A stretch of 64,000 nt of DNA from Clostridium_AT radicumherbarum (GTDB lineage Bacteria; Bacillota; Clostridia; Clostridiales; Clostridiaceae): contig NZ_JBJHZY010000001.1 of assembly GCF_045310525.1 (NCBI RefSeq), forward strand, positions 186,001 to 250,000, given 5' to 3'. Below, one piece after another: positions 15,899 to 24,492 of the stretch; the first letter of the stretch is position 1; every line of letters starts with the position of its first letter. A program made the position numbers and the translations under genes. Below the pieces are notes generated by a model, which was not told the origin of the DNA, did not search any database, and saw only the letters and a list, made by a program, of their open reading frames with translations.

Positions 15899-18355
15899 AT
15901 GGCAACTAAGTCATTAAAAATAGAAGGAATGACCTGTGCAGCTTGTGCAAAAGCTGTAGAGAGAGCATCTAAAAAGCTCCAAGGAGTAACAGAGGCAAAT
16001 GTTAACTTTGCCACAGAAAAGTTAAATATAAATTTTGATGAGGCTGTAGTATCTATTCCAGATATTCAAGCAGCTGTTGAAAAAGCCGGGTACAAGGCTG
16101 TTGTTGAAGCAAATAACAAAACCTTAAATATAGAAGGTATGACCTGCGCAGCTTGTGCCAAAACAATAGAAAGAGTAACAAAAAAGCTTGATGGAGTTAT
16201 AGAATCTAATGTAAACTTTGCAACAGAAAAATTAAGTATTAGCTATGAACCTTCTAAAGTTAGAATGTCTGATATAAAAAAAGCAATAGAAAAGGCAGGC
16301 TATAAAGCATTAGAAGAAGAAGTTTCTGTGGATGAAGATAAAGAAAAGAAGGAAAAGGAAATAAAACTACTTTGGAAGAAGTTTATAATTTCATTAGTAT
16401 TCACTATACCTCTTCTTACTATTTCCATGGGACATATGATTGGAGAAAAGCTTGGATATAGCCTTCCACAATTTATTGATCCTATGATAAATCCAAGAAC
16501 CTTTGCATTAGTTCAATTAGCCTTAGTAATACCGGTTATGATTGCAGGTAACAGATTCTTTAGAGTTGGTTTTAAGTCATTATTTAGAAGAAGCCCTAAT
16601 ATGGATTCACTAATTGCAATGGGGACATCAGCAGCATTTTTATATGGAATATTTGCTATTGTGCAAATTTTTCAAGGAAACATTGACTACGCCTATGACT
16701 TATATTTTGAATCAGCTGGAGTAATTATAACTCTTATAACTTTAGGTAAATATTTAGAATCAGTAACAAAAGGTAAAACCTCAGAAGCTATTAAAAAGCT
16801 TATGGGGCTTGCACCTAAAACTGCAATAATAATAAGAGACGGTAAAGAAACAGAAATTTCTATTGATGAAGTCGAAGCAGGAGATATAATCGTTGTTAAG
16901 CCCGGTGAAAAGATGCCTGTAGATGGTGAAGTAGTAGAAGGCATTACTTCTGTTGACGAATCTATGCTTACAGGTGAGAGTATACCAGTAGAAAAAAATA
17001 TTGGTGATAAAATAATCGGTGCTAGTATAAATAAAAATGGTAACATTAAGTATAAAGCAACTAAGGTTGGTAAGGATACAGCTCTTGCCCAAATAATTAA
17101 ATTAGTGGAAGACGCTCAAGGCTCAAAGGCTCCAATTGCAAAAATGGCTGATGTAATTTCAGGCTATTTTGTTCCAGTTGTTATGTCAATAGCTGCAATT
17201 TCAGCTATCGCATGGTACATGTCTGGTGAAACAGGTGTATTTGCTCTAACTATATTTATATCAGTTCTTGTAATTGCTTGTCCTTGCGCATTAGGACTTG
17301 CTACACCTACAGCAATTATGGTTGGTACAGGTAAGGGTGCAGAATATGGAGTCTTGATTAAGAGTGGTGTTGCATTAGAAACAGCTCATAAGATAAAAAC
17401 CATAGTATTTGATAAGACAGGTACCATTACTGAGGGTAAGCCAATAGTTACAGATGTTGTAACTGCAAATGGCATAAGTGAAAATGATTTATTACAGCTA
17501 GCTGCCTCAGCAGAAAAAGGATCTGAACATCCACTAGGAGAGGCCATTGTAAAAGGCGCAGAAGAAAAAGGCTTAGAGTTTAAAAAACTTGATTTCTTTA
17601 AAGCTTTACCTGGATATGGAATAGAAGTTAAAATAGATGGTAAAAGTATTTTACTTGGAAATAGAAAGCTTATGACTCAAAGCAATATATCTTTAGAGGA
17701 TTTAGAAGTAACCTCTGATAAGTTAGCAGGAGAAGGTAAAACCCCAATGTATATTGCTATAGACAGCAAAATGGCAGGTATTGTAGCTGTTGCAGATACT
17801 GTTAAAGAAAACAGCAAGAAAGCAATAGAAAAGCTTCATGAAATGGGTATAGAAGTTGCCATGATCACAGGAGATAACAAAAGAACTGCAGAAGCTATAG
17901 CAAAACAAGTTGGAATAGATAGAATCTTAGCTGAAGTACTTCCTCAGGATAAAGCTAATGAAGTTAAAAAGCTTCAAGCAGAAAACAAGAAGGTGGCAAT
18001 GGTGGGAGATGGTATTAATGATGCCCCAGCACTTGCACAGGCTGATATTGGTATTGCAATAGGATCTGGAACAGACGTTGCTATGGAATCTGCTGATATA
18101 GTTCTTATGAGAAGTGATTTAATGGATGTTCCAACTGCAATACAATTAAGTAAAATAACCATTACCAATATTAAGCAAAATTTATTCTGGGCCTTTGGCT
18201 ATAATACATTGGGTATTCCAGTTGCCATGGGTGTACTGTACCTATTTGGAGGACCACTATTAAATCCTATTATTGCCGCAGCAGCTATGAGTTTCAGCTC
18301 TGTATCAGTTTTATTAAATGCATTAAGGCTTAAAGGCTTTAAACCAGTTAGATAA
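15899..18355 (+). CDS. copA: Copper-exporting P1B-type ATPase CopA
   Basis: An 818-residue P1B-ATPase. Two N-terminal heavy-metal domains carry GMTCAAC (Cys13/Cys16 and Cys83/Cys86). Eight membrane helices include the Cu(I) transport motif CPC at 461-463; the actuator domain has TGES, the phosphorylation site is Asp505 in DKTG, the nucleotide domain has the SEHPLG motif, and the hinge GDGINDAPAL is present. It pumps Cu(I) out of the cytoplasm. It lies in csoR-copA-copZ, controlled by the CsoR operator upstream. Confidence 0.96.
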   Translation: MATKSLKIEGMTCAACAKAVERASKKLQGVTEANVNFATEKLNINFDEAVVSIPDIQAAVEKAGYKAVVEANNKTLNIEGMTCAACAKTIERVTKKLDGVIESNVNFATEKLSISYEPSKVRMSDIKKAIEKAGYKALEEEVSVDEDKEKKEKEIKLLWKKFIISLVFTIPLLTISMGHMIGEKLGYSLPQFIDPMINPRTFALVQLALVIPVMIAGNRFFRVGFKSLFRRSPNMDSLIAMGTSAAFLYGIFAIVQIFQGNIDYAYDLYFESAGVIITLITLGKYLESVTKGKTSEAIKKLMGLAPKTAIIIRDGKETEISIDEVEAGDIIVVKPGEKMPVDGEVVEGITSVDESMLTGESIPVEKNIGDKIIGASINKNGNIKYKATKVGKDTALAQIIKLVEDAQGSKAPIAKMADVISGYFVPVVMSIAAISAIAWYMSGETGVFALTIFISVLVIACPCALGLATPTAIMVGTGKGAEYGVLIKSGVALETAHKIKTIVFDKTGTITEGKPIVTDVVTANGISENDLLQLAASAEKGSEHPLGEAIVKGAEEKGLEFKKLDFFKALPGYGIEVKIDGKSILLGNRKLMTQSNISLEDLEVTSDKLAGEGKTPMYIAIDSKMAGIVAVADTVKENSKKAIEKLHEMGIEVAMITGDNKRTAEAIAKQVGIDRILAEVLPQDKANEVKKLQAENKKVAMVGDGINDAPALAQADIGIAIGSGTDVAMESADIVLMRSDLMDVPTAIQLSKITITNIKQNLFWAFGYNTLGIPVAMGVLYLFGGPLLNPIIAAAAMSFSSVSVLLNALRLKGFKPVR

Positions 18356-18379
18356 ATATTTAAATATTTATATATAATA

Positions 18380-18465
18380 TCAGCAGAAGTGAGTAGATTT
18401 AAACTACTCACTTCTGCTGACAAAAGTTTATCAGCGGAATACCCTGTGTTCCGACTAAAAGGAGG
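18380..18465 (+). repeat. SD-bearing hairpin repeat, family B copy 3 (variant)
   Basis: A 17-base perfect stem (18380-18396 with 18404-18420, seven-base loop) is followed by CTGA/TCAG and then TACCCTGTGTTCCGAC and TAAAAGGAGG at 18440-18465. The 3' end matches copies 1 and 2, whereas the 5' hairpin is unrelated in sequence. It occupies the copA-copZ gap and supplies the copZ ribosome binding site. Confidence 0.7.
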
Positions 18466-18473
18466 AAATTATA

Positions 18474-18689
18474 ATGAAAAAGAAAATATTAGTTGAAGGA
18501 ATGAGCTGTGGACACTGCGTTAATCACGTTAAGGAAGCTTTAAGCGAGCTTAAGGGAGTAACTAGTGTAGATGTAAATTTAGCTTCTAAAACTGCGATAC
18601 TTGAAGCTTCTTCAGATGTAAAGGATGAAGATATAAAGTTTGCTATAGATGATGCAGGATATGAAGTAGCAGGAATAGAAGTATTATAA
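18474..18689 (+). CDS. copZ: Copper chaperone CopZ
   Basis: A 71-residue ferredoxin-like heavy-metal-associated domain with the Cu(I) binding motif GMSCGHC (Cys12, Cys15). CopZ carries Cu(I) to CopA and can deliver it to CsoR. The length is standard for the family. It is the third gene of the copper operon and is followed by a strong terminator. Confidence 0.93.
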   Translation: MKKKILVEGMSCGHCVNHVKEALSELKGVTSVDVNLASKTAILEASSDVKDEDIKFAIDDAGYEVAGIEVL

Positions 18690-18698
18690 TTTTTAGGA

Positions 18699-18736
18699 GA
18701 GCTTTGATAATTATGTTTATCAAAGCCCTTTTTTTA
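18699..18736 (+). terminator. Terminator of the csoR-copA-copZ operon
   Basis: GCTTTGATAA (18701-18710) pairs with TTATCAAAGC (18717-18726), followed by CCTTTTTTT. Confidence 0.9.
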
Positions 18737-18784
18737 TGAAAAGAAAATCTTGTAATATTTTAACATTAAAAAAATGTGTATTTT

Positions 18785-18816
18785 TTCATAAAATATTAAT
18801 AAATTTGTTGTATAAT
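18785..18816 (+). promoter_or_regulatory. Amidase promoter with TTCATA-type box
   Basis: TTCATA (18785-18790), five bases, TTAATA (18796-18801), nine bases, TATAAT (18811-18816). The spacing is identical to that at the two-component, lipoprotein, Met-rich and CH-rich gene promoters, so the amidase is likely part of the same regulon. Confidence 0.5.
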
Positions 18817-18865
18817 AACTAATAGTAGTGATTAATGCTAAAAAAGCCAAGGAGGACGTAACTAG

Positions 18866-20386
18866 ATGAAGAAAATGTTAAATATTGTCGTGTTTGCTGC
18901 AGTAATATTACTATTAACAATATTTAATAGTAATAAGGCATATGCAATTGATACGACAAGATTTGGGGGAGCTGATAGGTATGCAACTGCCCTAGAGGTT
19001 TCAAGAAACAATTGGACAAACTCTGATTATGCTATACTAGCTTCTGGTAAGGATTATCCTGATGCTCTATGTGCTACACCACTAGCTAAAAAGTATAATG
19101 CACCCATACTATTGACTCAGGGTGACACTTTAACTGCTGATATTAAGAGCGAATTTACCAGACTTTTGGTGAAGAACGTATACATAATAGGTGGAACCGG
19201 AGCTGTATCGCAAAATGTGGAGAATTCTATAAAGGCTCTTGGCATAAATGTCATCAGATTAGGCGGAATAAATAGATATAAAACATCTTTATTAATTGCC
19301 AAAGAGCTTGGTACCAGTACTAAGGTAGCTTTAGCCTCTGGGGATGACTTTCCAGATGCAGTTTCAGTAGCAGCACCAGCTGCACTTTCTAGTATGCCTA
19401 TCTTATTGTCTAGCAAGAGTACAATAGACGATGAAATTAAACAATTTATAAATTCAACTAGTCGAGATGTGGTATATGTAATAGGTGGAAGTGGAGCAAT
19501 TAGTGATACAGTATTAAATCAGTTTTCGAATACAAAGAGATTGGCAGGCTTAAATAGAATTCAAACAAATTTGGCAGTTATCAATGAATTTTTGCCAGCT
19601 TTGGATCTAAGTAAAGTATTTGTTGCTTCAGCACAGGATTTTCCAGACGGATTATCTGGATCAGCAGCTGCTGCCCTAACTGCTTCTCCAGTATTTTTAT
19701 TGGACAAGACTAACTTAGCTCCTTCTATAAGCTTTATTACACCAAATATAAGCGAAAGTGCAAGCTTTAAAATTTTAGGTGGTACTGGTGCAATAAGTTC
19801 TAGTATAGAACAACAGCTTAAGACATTAAAAAATAAAACTGTTGTAATCGATGCTGGACATGGAGGACAAGATCCCGGTGCTATAGGGCCAACAGGGATC
19901 AAAGAAAAGGATGTAAATTTGGCGGTGGCTTTAAAATTAGGCCCGCTGCTTCAGGCTCAAGGTATAAATGTTGTTTATACAAGAGTTGATGACAATATTC
20001 CATGGACAACAGTAACTAATGATTTACAAATGAGGTGTGATATAGCCAATAAAGCTAATGCAGACTTTTTTATAAGTATCCATAGTAATTCTAACGATAG
20101 TAGTTTGCCTTATGGTACTGAGACCTATTATACAACTCAAAAACCTAGCGACGGATCCTTAGCTCAAATAATTCAGAGTAATTTAGTTGCACAAAATGGT
20201 TTAAGTAATAGGGGAATTAAAACTGCAAACTATTATGTTTTGAATAATACAGCTATGCCAGCAGTCCTTGCTGAACTTGGATTTATTAGTAATCCAACTG
20301 AAGAACAACTTTTAAATAGTCCTGATTTTCAAGCAAAGTGTGCAAATGGACTTGCTAATGGAATTAAGCAAGTGTTAGGATTATAA
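18866..20386 (+). CDS. N-acetylmuramoyl-L-alanine amidase with CWB2 repeats
   Basis: A 506-residue secreted protein: signal peptide (1-27), three cell-wall-binding type 2 (CWB2) repeats (about 30-325, with recurring R-x-GG-x-x-RY and YIIGGTGAVS/YVIGGSGAIS motifs), then an amidase_3 domain (about 330-505). Zinc ligands are recognisable in IDAGHGG, KEKDVN and SIHSN, with the catalytic Glu in LAELGFISN. It cleaves the amide bond between MurNAc and the stem peptide. CWB2 repeats anchor to anionic cell-wall polymers, as in clostridial surface proteins. Confidence 0.93.
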   Translation: MKKMLNIVVFAAVILLLTIFNSNKAYAIDTTRFGGADRYATALEVSRNNWTNSDYAILASGKDYPDALCATPLAKKYNAPILLTQGDTLTADIKSEFTRLLVKNVYIIGGTGAVSQNVENSIKALGINVIRLGGINRYKTSLLIAKELGTSTKVALASGDDFPDAVSVAAPAALSSMPILLSSKSTIDDEIKQFINSTSRDVVYVIGGSGAISDTVLNQFSNTKRLAGLNRIQTNLAVINEFLPALDLSKVFVASAQDFPDGLSGSAAAALTASPVFLLDKTNLAPSISFITPNISESASFKILGGTGAISSSIEQQLKTLKNKTVVIDAGHGGQDPGAIGPTGIKEKDVNLAVALKLGPLLQAQGINVVYTRVDDNIPWTTVTNDLQMRCDIANKANADFFISIHSNSNDSSLPYGTETYYTTQKPSDGSLAQIIQSNLVAQNGLSNRGIKTANYYVLNNTAMPAVLAELGFISNPTEEQLLNSPDFQAKCANGLANGIKQVLGL

Positions 20387-20398
20387 AATTATAATACT

Positions 20399-20437
20399 AA
20401 AGAAAAAACGTCCTACAATTAGGGCGTTTTTTCTTTT
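20399..20437. terminator. Bidirectional terminator
   Basis: AAAAAACGTCCT pairs with AGGGCGTTTTTT between the convergent amidase and fusion genes. Confidence 0.85.
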
Positions 20438-20445
20438 AACTTAAA

Positions 20446-22290
20446 TTATTGACCTAAGTACTTATTTCTGATTGTTTCCACATCTGCAGTCTTTAAATTA
20501 TCAACTACTTCAATTATACCAAGTACACCATTATCTTTAAGTATTGCATATCCTCCTGCTTTTTTAGGACTAAATTCAACAACATTTATTCCTTTCTTTG
20601 CAGTAAAGGAGCTAATTTCATCACCTGTATTTGCGTCTACAATCTGGTATTTTCCTTCAGCATTATCAAAAGCACTTAAATCAAAGGTTAGTTTTGTATT
20701 TAAAAGACTTCCTGTTACAACAATTAAGGGCTGAAGCTCGTAACCTTTTCCTTTAAATGTAGCACTTTGATATTTATCAGCTGCTATTGCCTTATTTACT
20801 AAGGTTGAGGTTGGAACCTTTGTAATATCACTACCATAAATACTAGGTTGGCTAGAAGCACCAGAGCCTGAAGCAGAACCACTATCGGCTACAGGACCTG
20901 CACAGCAGCTAGGACCTGTACTAGCTGGAGGTAAAGATGGATCAGCCTTTGAGGTATCTACGGTATCAAGCTTGTCAACAACTTTTATTACACCTCTTAT
21001 CATACCCATCCAGCAGCTGAAGTTTATATCCTTATCACCAGGGGTAAATTCTATAACATTTTCACCACTTTTTAATTTCTGCTGTTTATTTAAAGCTTGT
21101 ATTACAATATTATTATTACAAGAATTAAGCTGCTGTCCATCAATTATCCACTTAACAGGCATGTTCTTTTGGACATAAAAGGCATTAGGTGTATAACCAT
21201 TGTTGTTTGCAACCATATTTATAGTTTGAACTCCATCTTTAATAGTGGCCTTAGCAACATTTGCATTAGAAGTACCAGAGGAAGATGAATTTCCACCTAA
21301 GAAACCTTTTGAGCTGTTTGCAAGTGCTGTTATAGGATTAATATTTATTCCTGCTAAGGTAAGACCTCTATTACCCATAATTAAACCTAGAACTATAATA
21401 AGAACTCCGCTAAATTTTAAAATTTTCTTAGTATAACCCTTACTAAGAAGTCCTGATAATGCGCCAAAGGTTAACATAAGAGGCACTGTTCCTATAGAAA
21501 ACATAAACATTGATAAAGCACCTTTTACAGCACTTCCAGTACCTAGAGCAAAAAGCTGCATAGTTTGAAGTGGACCACAAGGCATAAGCCCATTTAAAAG
21601 TCCGACTATAAAAGGAGAGCCAGATTTATTTTTTACTTTACATGCAGCATGTGGAAGTTTAATATGAAACTTTCTAAAGGCACTGAAACCTGCCATATTA
21701 AAGCCCATTATAATCATAAAAACTCCAGCAAATACCTGCATTGCAGCTTTTGCAGTAATGGAAAGTGAAAATACTGAACCTAGTGCGCCTATTATTCCTC
21801 CAAGAATAGTGTAGGAAACAACTCTTCCCAAATTATATAATACAGCAGGTATAATTGCATCAATTTTATTTGTACTTTCTTTTGATAAACTCTGGGAGAG
21901 CATAATTCCACCGCACATGCCAACGCAGTGCAATGATGTAAGTAGTCCAACTACAAAAAGAACAGCATAAGATGCATTTGTAAGCTTAGCATCCATATCA
22001 AAGCCGCTTGTTTTTAATCCTAGCAGTACCACAGCAGCAACCATTATAAATATTCCCATGAATTTATAATCATTTGAAGCTTGAGTACTATAGCCTGCAT
22101 TTTTTATAGCGGCTTTAATCTTACTGTGATTACATAACTCATCATCATATTCAATTTCAGCAAATTGACCGCTGTAATTTGCCTTTGCGTTAATTACCCC
22201 ATCTAATTTTTTTACAGCTCTTTCTACCCGATTTTCACATGACGTGCAGGTCATTTCATAGACTTTAATTTTTTCTTTTTTAATACTCAT
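20446..22290 (-). CDS. HMA - TauE/SafE-like membrane - cupredoxin-like fusion protein
   Basis: A 614-residue multi-domain protein. Residues 1-68 form a heavy-metal domain with MTCTSC; about 70-300 are a membrane region of the sulfite exporter TauE/SafE (DsbD/UreH-like) type with the GLLTSLHCVGMCGGIM and GLLNGLMPCGPLQ motifs, both with buried cysteines; about 345-440 are cupredoxin-like (PVKWIIDGQQLNSCNN; NFSCWMGM) with the Cys-Met copper ligand pattern; a CC-containing linker follows; then a second beta-rich domain to the end. The layout suggests movement of copper or thiol equivalents across the membrane to an outside cupredoxin. Beside the copper operon. Confidence 0.8.
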   Translation of the reverse strand: MSIKKEKIKVYEMTCTSCENRVERAVKKLDGVINAKANYSGQFAEIEYDDELCNHSKIKAAIKNAGYSTQASNDYKFMGIFIMVAAVVLLGLKTSGFDMDAKLTNASYAVLFVVGLLTSLHCVGMCGGIMLSQSLSKESTNKIDAIIPAVLYNLGRVVSYTILGGIIGALGSVFSLSITAKAAMQVFAGVFMIIMGFNMAGFSAFRKFHIKLPHAACKVKNKSGSPFIVGLLNGLMPCGPLQTMQLFALGTGSAVKGALSMFMFSIGTVPLMLTFGALSGLLSKGYTKKILKFSGVLIIVLGLIMGNRGLTLAGININPITALANSSKGFLGGNSSSSGTSNANVAKATIKDGVQTINMVANNNGYTPNAFYVQKNMPVKWIIDGQQLNSCNNNIVIQALNKQQKLKSGENVIEFTPGDKDINFSCWMGMIRGVIKVVDKLDTVDTSKADPSLPPASTGPSCCAGPVADSGSASGSGASSQPSIYGSDITKVPTSTLVNKAIAADKYQSATFKGKGYELQPLIVVTGSLLNTKLTFDLSAFDNAEGKYQIVDANTGDEISSFTAKKGINVVEFSPKKAGGYAILKDNGVLGIIEVVDNLKTADVETIRNKYLGQ

Positions 22291-22580
22291 GGGTTCTCCC
22301 TCCGATATTTACTTACTAAACAAATTAAGTAATATTCAATAAGCAAATAAAATTATAGTTTATTTTGTTTTTTAAAATGTAATTATAAGTTTAAAAAATA
22401 AGTCAAAATTATTATTCCAACATTAATATAGCAAATAAATGTGTTGATTTTATGAAGATATGTTTGTTTAAAATAATTACTAACAAATATTGTAAAAAAG
22501 TGAAATTAGGAATTCTACATAATTTCTACACAAATATGTTATAGAATCTTAAAATAGAATTTGCTAGGAGATGATAACAT

Positions 22581-22733
22581 TTGAAAATATTAAAATTATT
22601 ATTTATTAAGAAGTGGAAACAAGAATATTCACAAAAGTTTATAAGTGATTTTAATGAAATTAATAAAAGAATTGAAGAAGTATATTTAGAAGTTAGCAAT
22701 GATAATAACTCAATAAAAGATTCGGTTGCATAA
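22581..22733 (+). CDS. Possible 50-residue small protein
   Basis: A TTG-initiated frame with TAGGAG ten bases upstream encodes a basic hydrophobic N-terminus (KILKLLFIKKWKQEY) and a helical acidic remainder. No family is recognised, and the start codon is non-standard, so it is only a candidate. The rest of 22291-22580 holds no other gene that I can support. Confidence 0.35.
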   Translation: MKILKLLFIKKWKQEYSQKFISDFNEINKRIEEVYLEVSNDNNSIKDSVA

Positions 22734-22771
22734 GTTTAAGAATTTAATGTATTTAAGTATTTTATAAATTC

Positions 22772-22803
22772 TTCATAATTGCCCCATAATCTTAAGCTAC
22801 TAT
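22772..22803 (+). promoter_or_regulatory. Promoter with TTCATA/CCCATA box
   Basis: TTCATA (22772-22777), five bases, CCCATA (22783-22788), nine bases, TACTAT (22798-22803), upstream of the Met-rich protein gene. Confidence 0.5.
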
Positions 22804-22843
22804 ATGCTTATAGAAACAAATAATTAAAAAAGGAGAGATTTTA

Positions 22844-23224
22844 ATGAAGAAAAAAGTAGGCGTAATAATAGCTACAGCTTTATTAACTGTTGGAGCAGTA
22901 ACTGCGGTTTATGCAAAAGAAAATTATAATTCAAAGAATTATGGTTATACAGGAACAATGATGCAGCAGAGTAATTTAAATAATGTTTCATACAATAAAA
23001 TGATAGATATTATGAGAAGCAATGGTTTTGAAGCAGCAGCAAATGCCATGGAAAACAGAGACTATAATGCTATGAGTAATTTTATGAATAACCTTACTGA
23101 TGATCAATATAATCAAATGAAAAACATAATGCAAAACAATGGTTATGGGTACATGGCTAAAAGAATGTCTTCAGTGAATAGACAGCAAATGGTTAATATA
23201 CACAATACTATGATGGGAAATTAA
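22844..23224 (+). CDS. Exported Met/Asn/Tyr-rich small protein
   Basis: A 126-residue protein with a clear signal peptide (cleavage near VYAKE) and a mature part holding about 14 methionines, spread as MM, NKM, NAM, NFM and TMM, plus many Asn and Tyr. Two helical repeats look related (YNKMIDIMRSNGFEAAANAM; YNQMKNIMQNNGYGYMAKRM). Met-rich exported proteins often bind Cu(I) or Ag(I), which would suit the neighbourhood, but that is inference. I do not recognise a named family. Its promoter carries the putative response-regulator box. A good RBS (AAAGGAG) precedes the ATG. Confidence 0.75.
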   Translation: MKKKVGVIIATALLTVGAVTAVYAKENYNSKNYGYTGTMMQQSNLNNVSYNKMIDIMRSNGFEAAANAMENRDYNAMSNFMNNLTDDQYNQMKNIMQNNGYGYMAKRMSSVNRQQMVNIHNTMMGN

Positions 23225-23236
23225 TCTACATTTATC

Positions 23237-23272
23237 GAAGAACGAGCAAAATTTTAGCTTGTTCTTCTTTTT
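23237..23272 (+). terminator. Terminator of the Met-rich protein gene
   Basis: GAAGAACGAGC (23237-23247) pairs with GCTTGTTCTTC (23257-23267) and is followed by TTTTTT. Confidence 0.85.
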
Positions 23273-23314
23273 TGTAGATTAATTAATAATGTCTACATAA
23301 GATAAAATATAAAA

Positions 23315-23352
23315 AGAAGCTTGGATGGGTAAAACAAGCTTCTCTTTATTAT
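23315..23352 (+). terminator. Second hairpin in the gap
   Basis: AGAAGCTTG (23315-23323) pairs with CAAGCTTCT (23335-23343), followed by CTTTATTAT. It may be a second terminator or the end of an untranslated RNA; the gap 23225-23565 otherwise holds only the promoter at 23480. Confidence 0.45.
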
Positions 23353-23479
23353 AAAACAAAATAAAAAATGAGGGGATAAAATAATATTAAGCATTAAGTT
23401 TTTGTTTTGCTTAATAATTTTACAAACAAATAATATCAATAAAATATGTAGGACATATGAAGATAAATATTTTTATTTC

Positions 23480-23511
23480 TTCATATGTTCTTCATATGAG
23501 AAATATACAAT
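23480..23511 (+). promoter_or_regulatory. Promoter with perfect TTCATA direct repeat
   Basis: TTCATA at 23480-23485 and at 23491-23496, nine bases, then TACAAT at 23506-23511, upstream of the His/Cys-rich membrane protein gene. Confidence 0.58.
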
Positions 23512-23565
23512 TCAAATATAAGATAATATTTTTTGAAAAAAAAGAGAGTATGCGGAGGTAATAAT

Positions 23566-23874
23566 ATGAGTTGCCATGAAGATAACAGAGGAAGCCAAGG
23601 AATTCACAAACACAGTCCATTAAAACATATGTTACATATGATTCTATGCTGCGGGCTGCCTATAGTTATTATAGGATTTTTACCACTTATTACAAAATTT
23701 AGCCCCAGTGCTGGTAGTGTTATCGGAAGAATAGTACCATTTTTATGCCCATTAATGATGCTTTCAATGATACCAATGATGTTTGGCGGTAATAGAAAGG
23801 AAAGCTGCTGTGACGATGAAAAAAAGAATCTCGATAATAATAGATCTATTGAGTTAAATAAACCTGTTGAATAA
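23566..23874 (+). CDS. Small two-helix membrane protein with His/Cys-rich ends
   Basis: A 102-residue protein: a His/Cys-containing N-terminus (MSCHEDNRG, IHKHSPLKHMLHM), a CCGLP hydrophobic helix, a second helix rich in Met and Pro (FLCPLMMLSMIPMMFGG), and a C-terminal CCDDEKK. The ATG at 23566 with GCGGAGG upstream is chosen over an upstream in-frame TTG. Such proteins are common near copper and silver resistance genes, and the His, Cys and Met residues on both sides suit metal binding; no family name is certain. Confidence 0.7.
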   Translation: MSCHEDNRGSQGIHKHSPLKHMLHMILCCGLPIVIIGFLPLITKFSPSAGSVIGRIVPFLCPLMMLSMIPMMFGGNRKESCCDDEKKNLDNNRSIELNKPVE

Positions 23875-23927
23875 CTCAAGTGATTATTTTTAAGATAATG
23901 TTGCAGAAAGCATTCAAAAAGCTTAAT

Positions 23928-23978
23928 AAAAAAAAAAGCTGTAGAAATATTGATATATATTACTACAGCTTTTTTTTA
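23928..23978. terminator. Bidirectional terminator
   Basis: AAAAGCTGTAG pairs with CTACAGCTTTT around a 20-base AT-rich loop, with A and T runs on each side, between two convergent genes. Confidence 0.8.
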
Positions 23979-23986
23979 ATTGTAGA

Positions 23987-24184
23987 TTATTTGCCTTTTA
24001 ATATGGTTTTTCTTTTTATATATTCTTCTTCACTTATTTCTCCGCTAGCAAATCTTTTATCTAAAATATCTATTGCACTATTTGAATTTTCATTTTTCCT
24101 AAAGATAATGTTATTTCCTTGGCTAGTAGTATTAAATATAGAAAATATTAAAACAGCAAAAATAATCAATAATATAAACATCAT
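23987..24184 (-). CDS. Small SHOCT-domain membrane protein
   Basis: A 65-residue protein with one N-terminal membrane helix (MFILLIIFAVLIFSIF) and a C-terminal SHOCT domain (SAIDILDKRFASGEISEEEY). It resembles the C-terminal half of the SHOCT protein at 12018. Start: ATG with AAAGGAG upstream on the minus strand. Function unknown. Confidence 0.7.
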   Translation of the reverse strand: MMFILLIIFAVLIFSIFNTTSQGNNIIFRKNENSNSAIDILDKRFASGEISEEEYIKRKTILKGK

Positions 24185-24254
24185 AATATCATCTCCTTTA
24201 TTCCTTTGATTATATTATATTTTGCAATTATGAAGGAAATATGGAGAACTGAAA

Positions 24255-24279
24255 AAATTATATAGTTACTATATAATTT
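24255..24279. promoter_or_regulatory. Perfect 25-base AT-rich palindrome
   Basis: AAATTATATAGT (24255-24266), a single T, then its exact complement ACTATATAATTT (24268-24279). It lies between the divergent SHOCT and CDGSH genes and may be an operator. The remainder of 24185-24492 holds nothing else I can support. Confidence 0.35.
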
Positions 24280-24492
24280 AGCCAATTTAAGGCTTGAAGA
24301 TATAAAATTATCCTTTTTGATGAATTTATTAAATGCAAAAAAATTGGGCTTAGACATTAATAAAGTTATCACTAATATTATGAAAATACTCTGTTAAACA
24401 AACATAAAGAATAAAATCTAATTATCCACACAAAATAATATAGAAATTTGTCTTATTGAAATTATTTAATAATTAATAAAGGAGAGATGAAA

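Noticed and set aside
24181..24372. Minus-strand open frame upstream of the SHOCT gene
   Set aside because: No ribosome binding site, and it overlaps the probable promoter and palindrome region; composition looks like translated AT-rich spacer.
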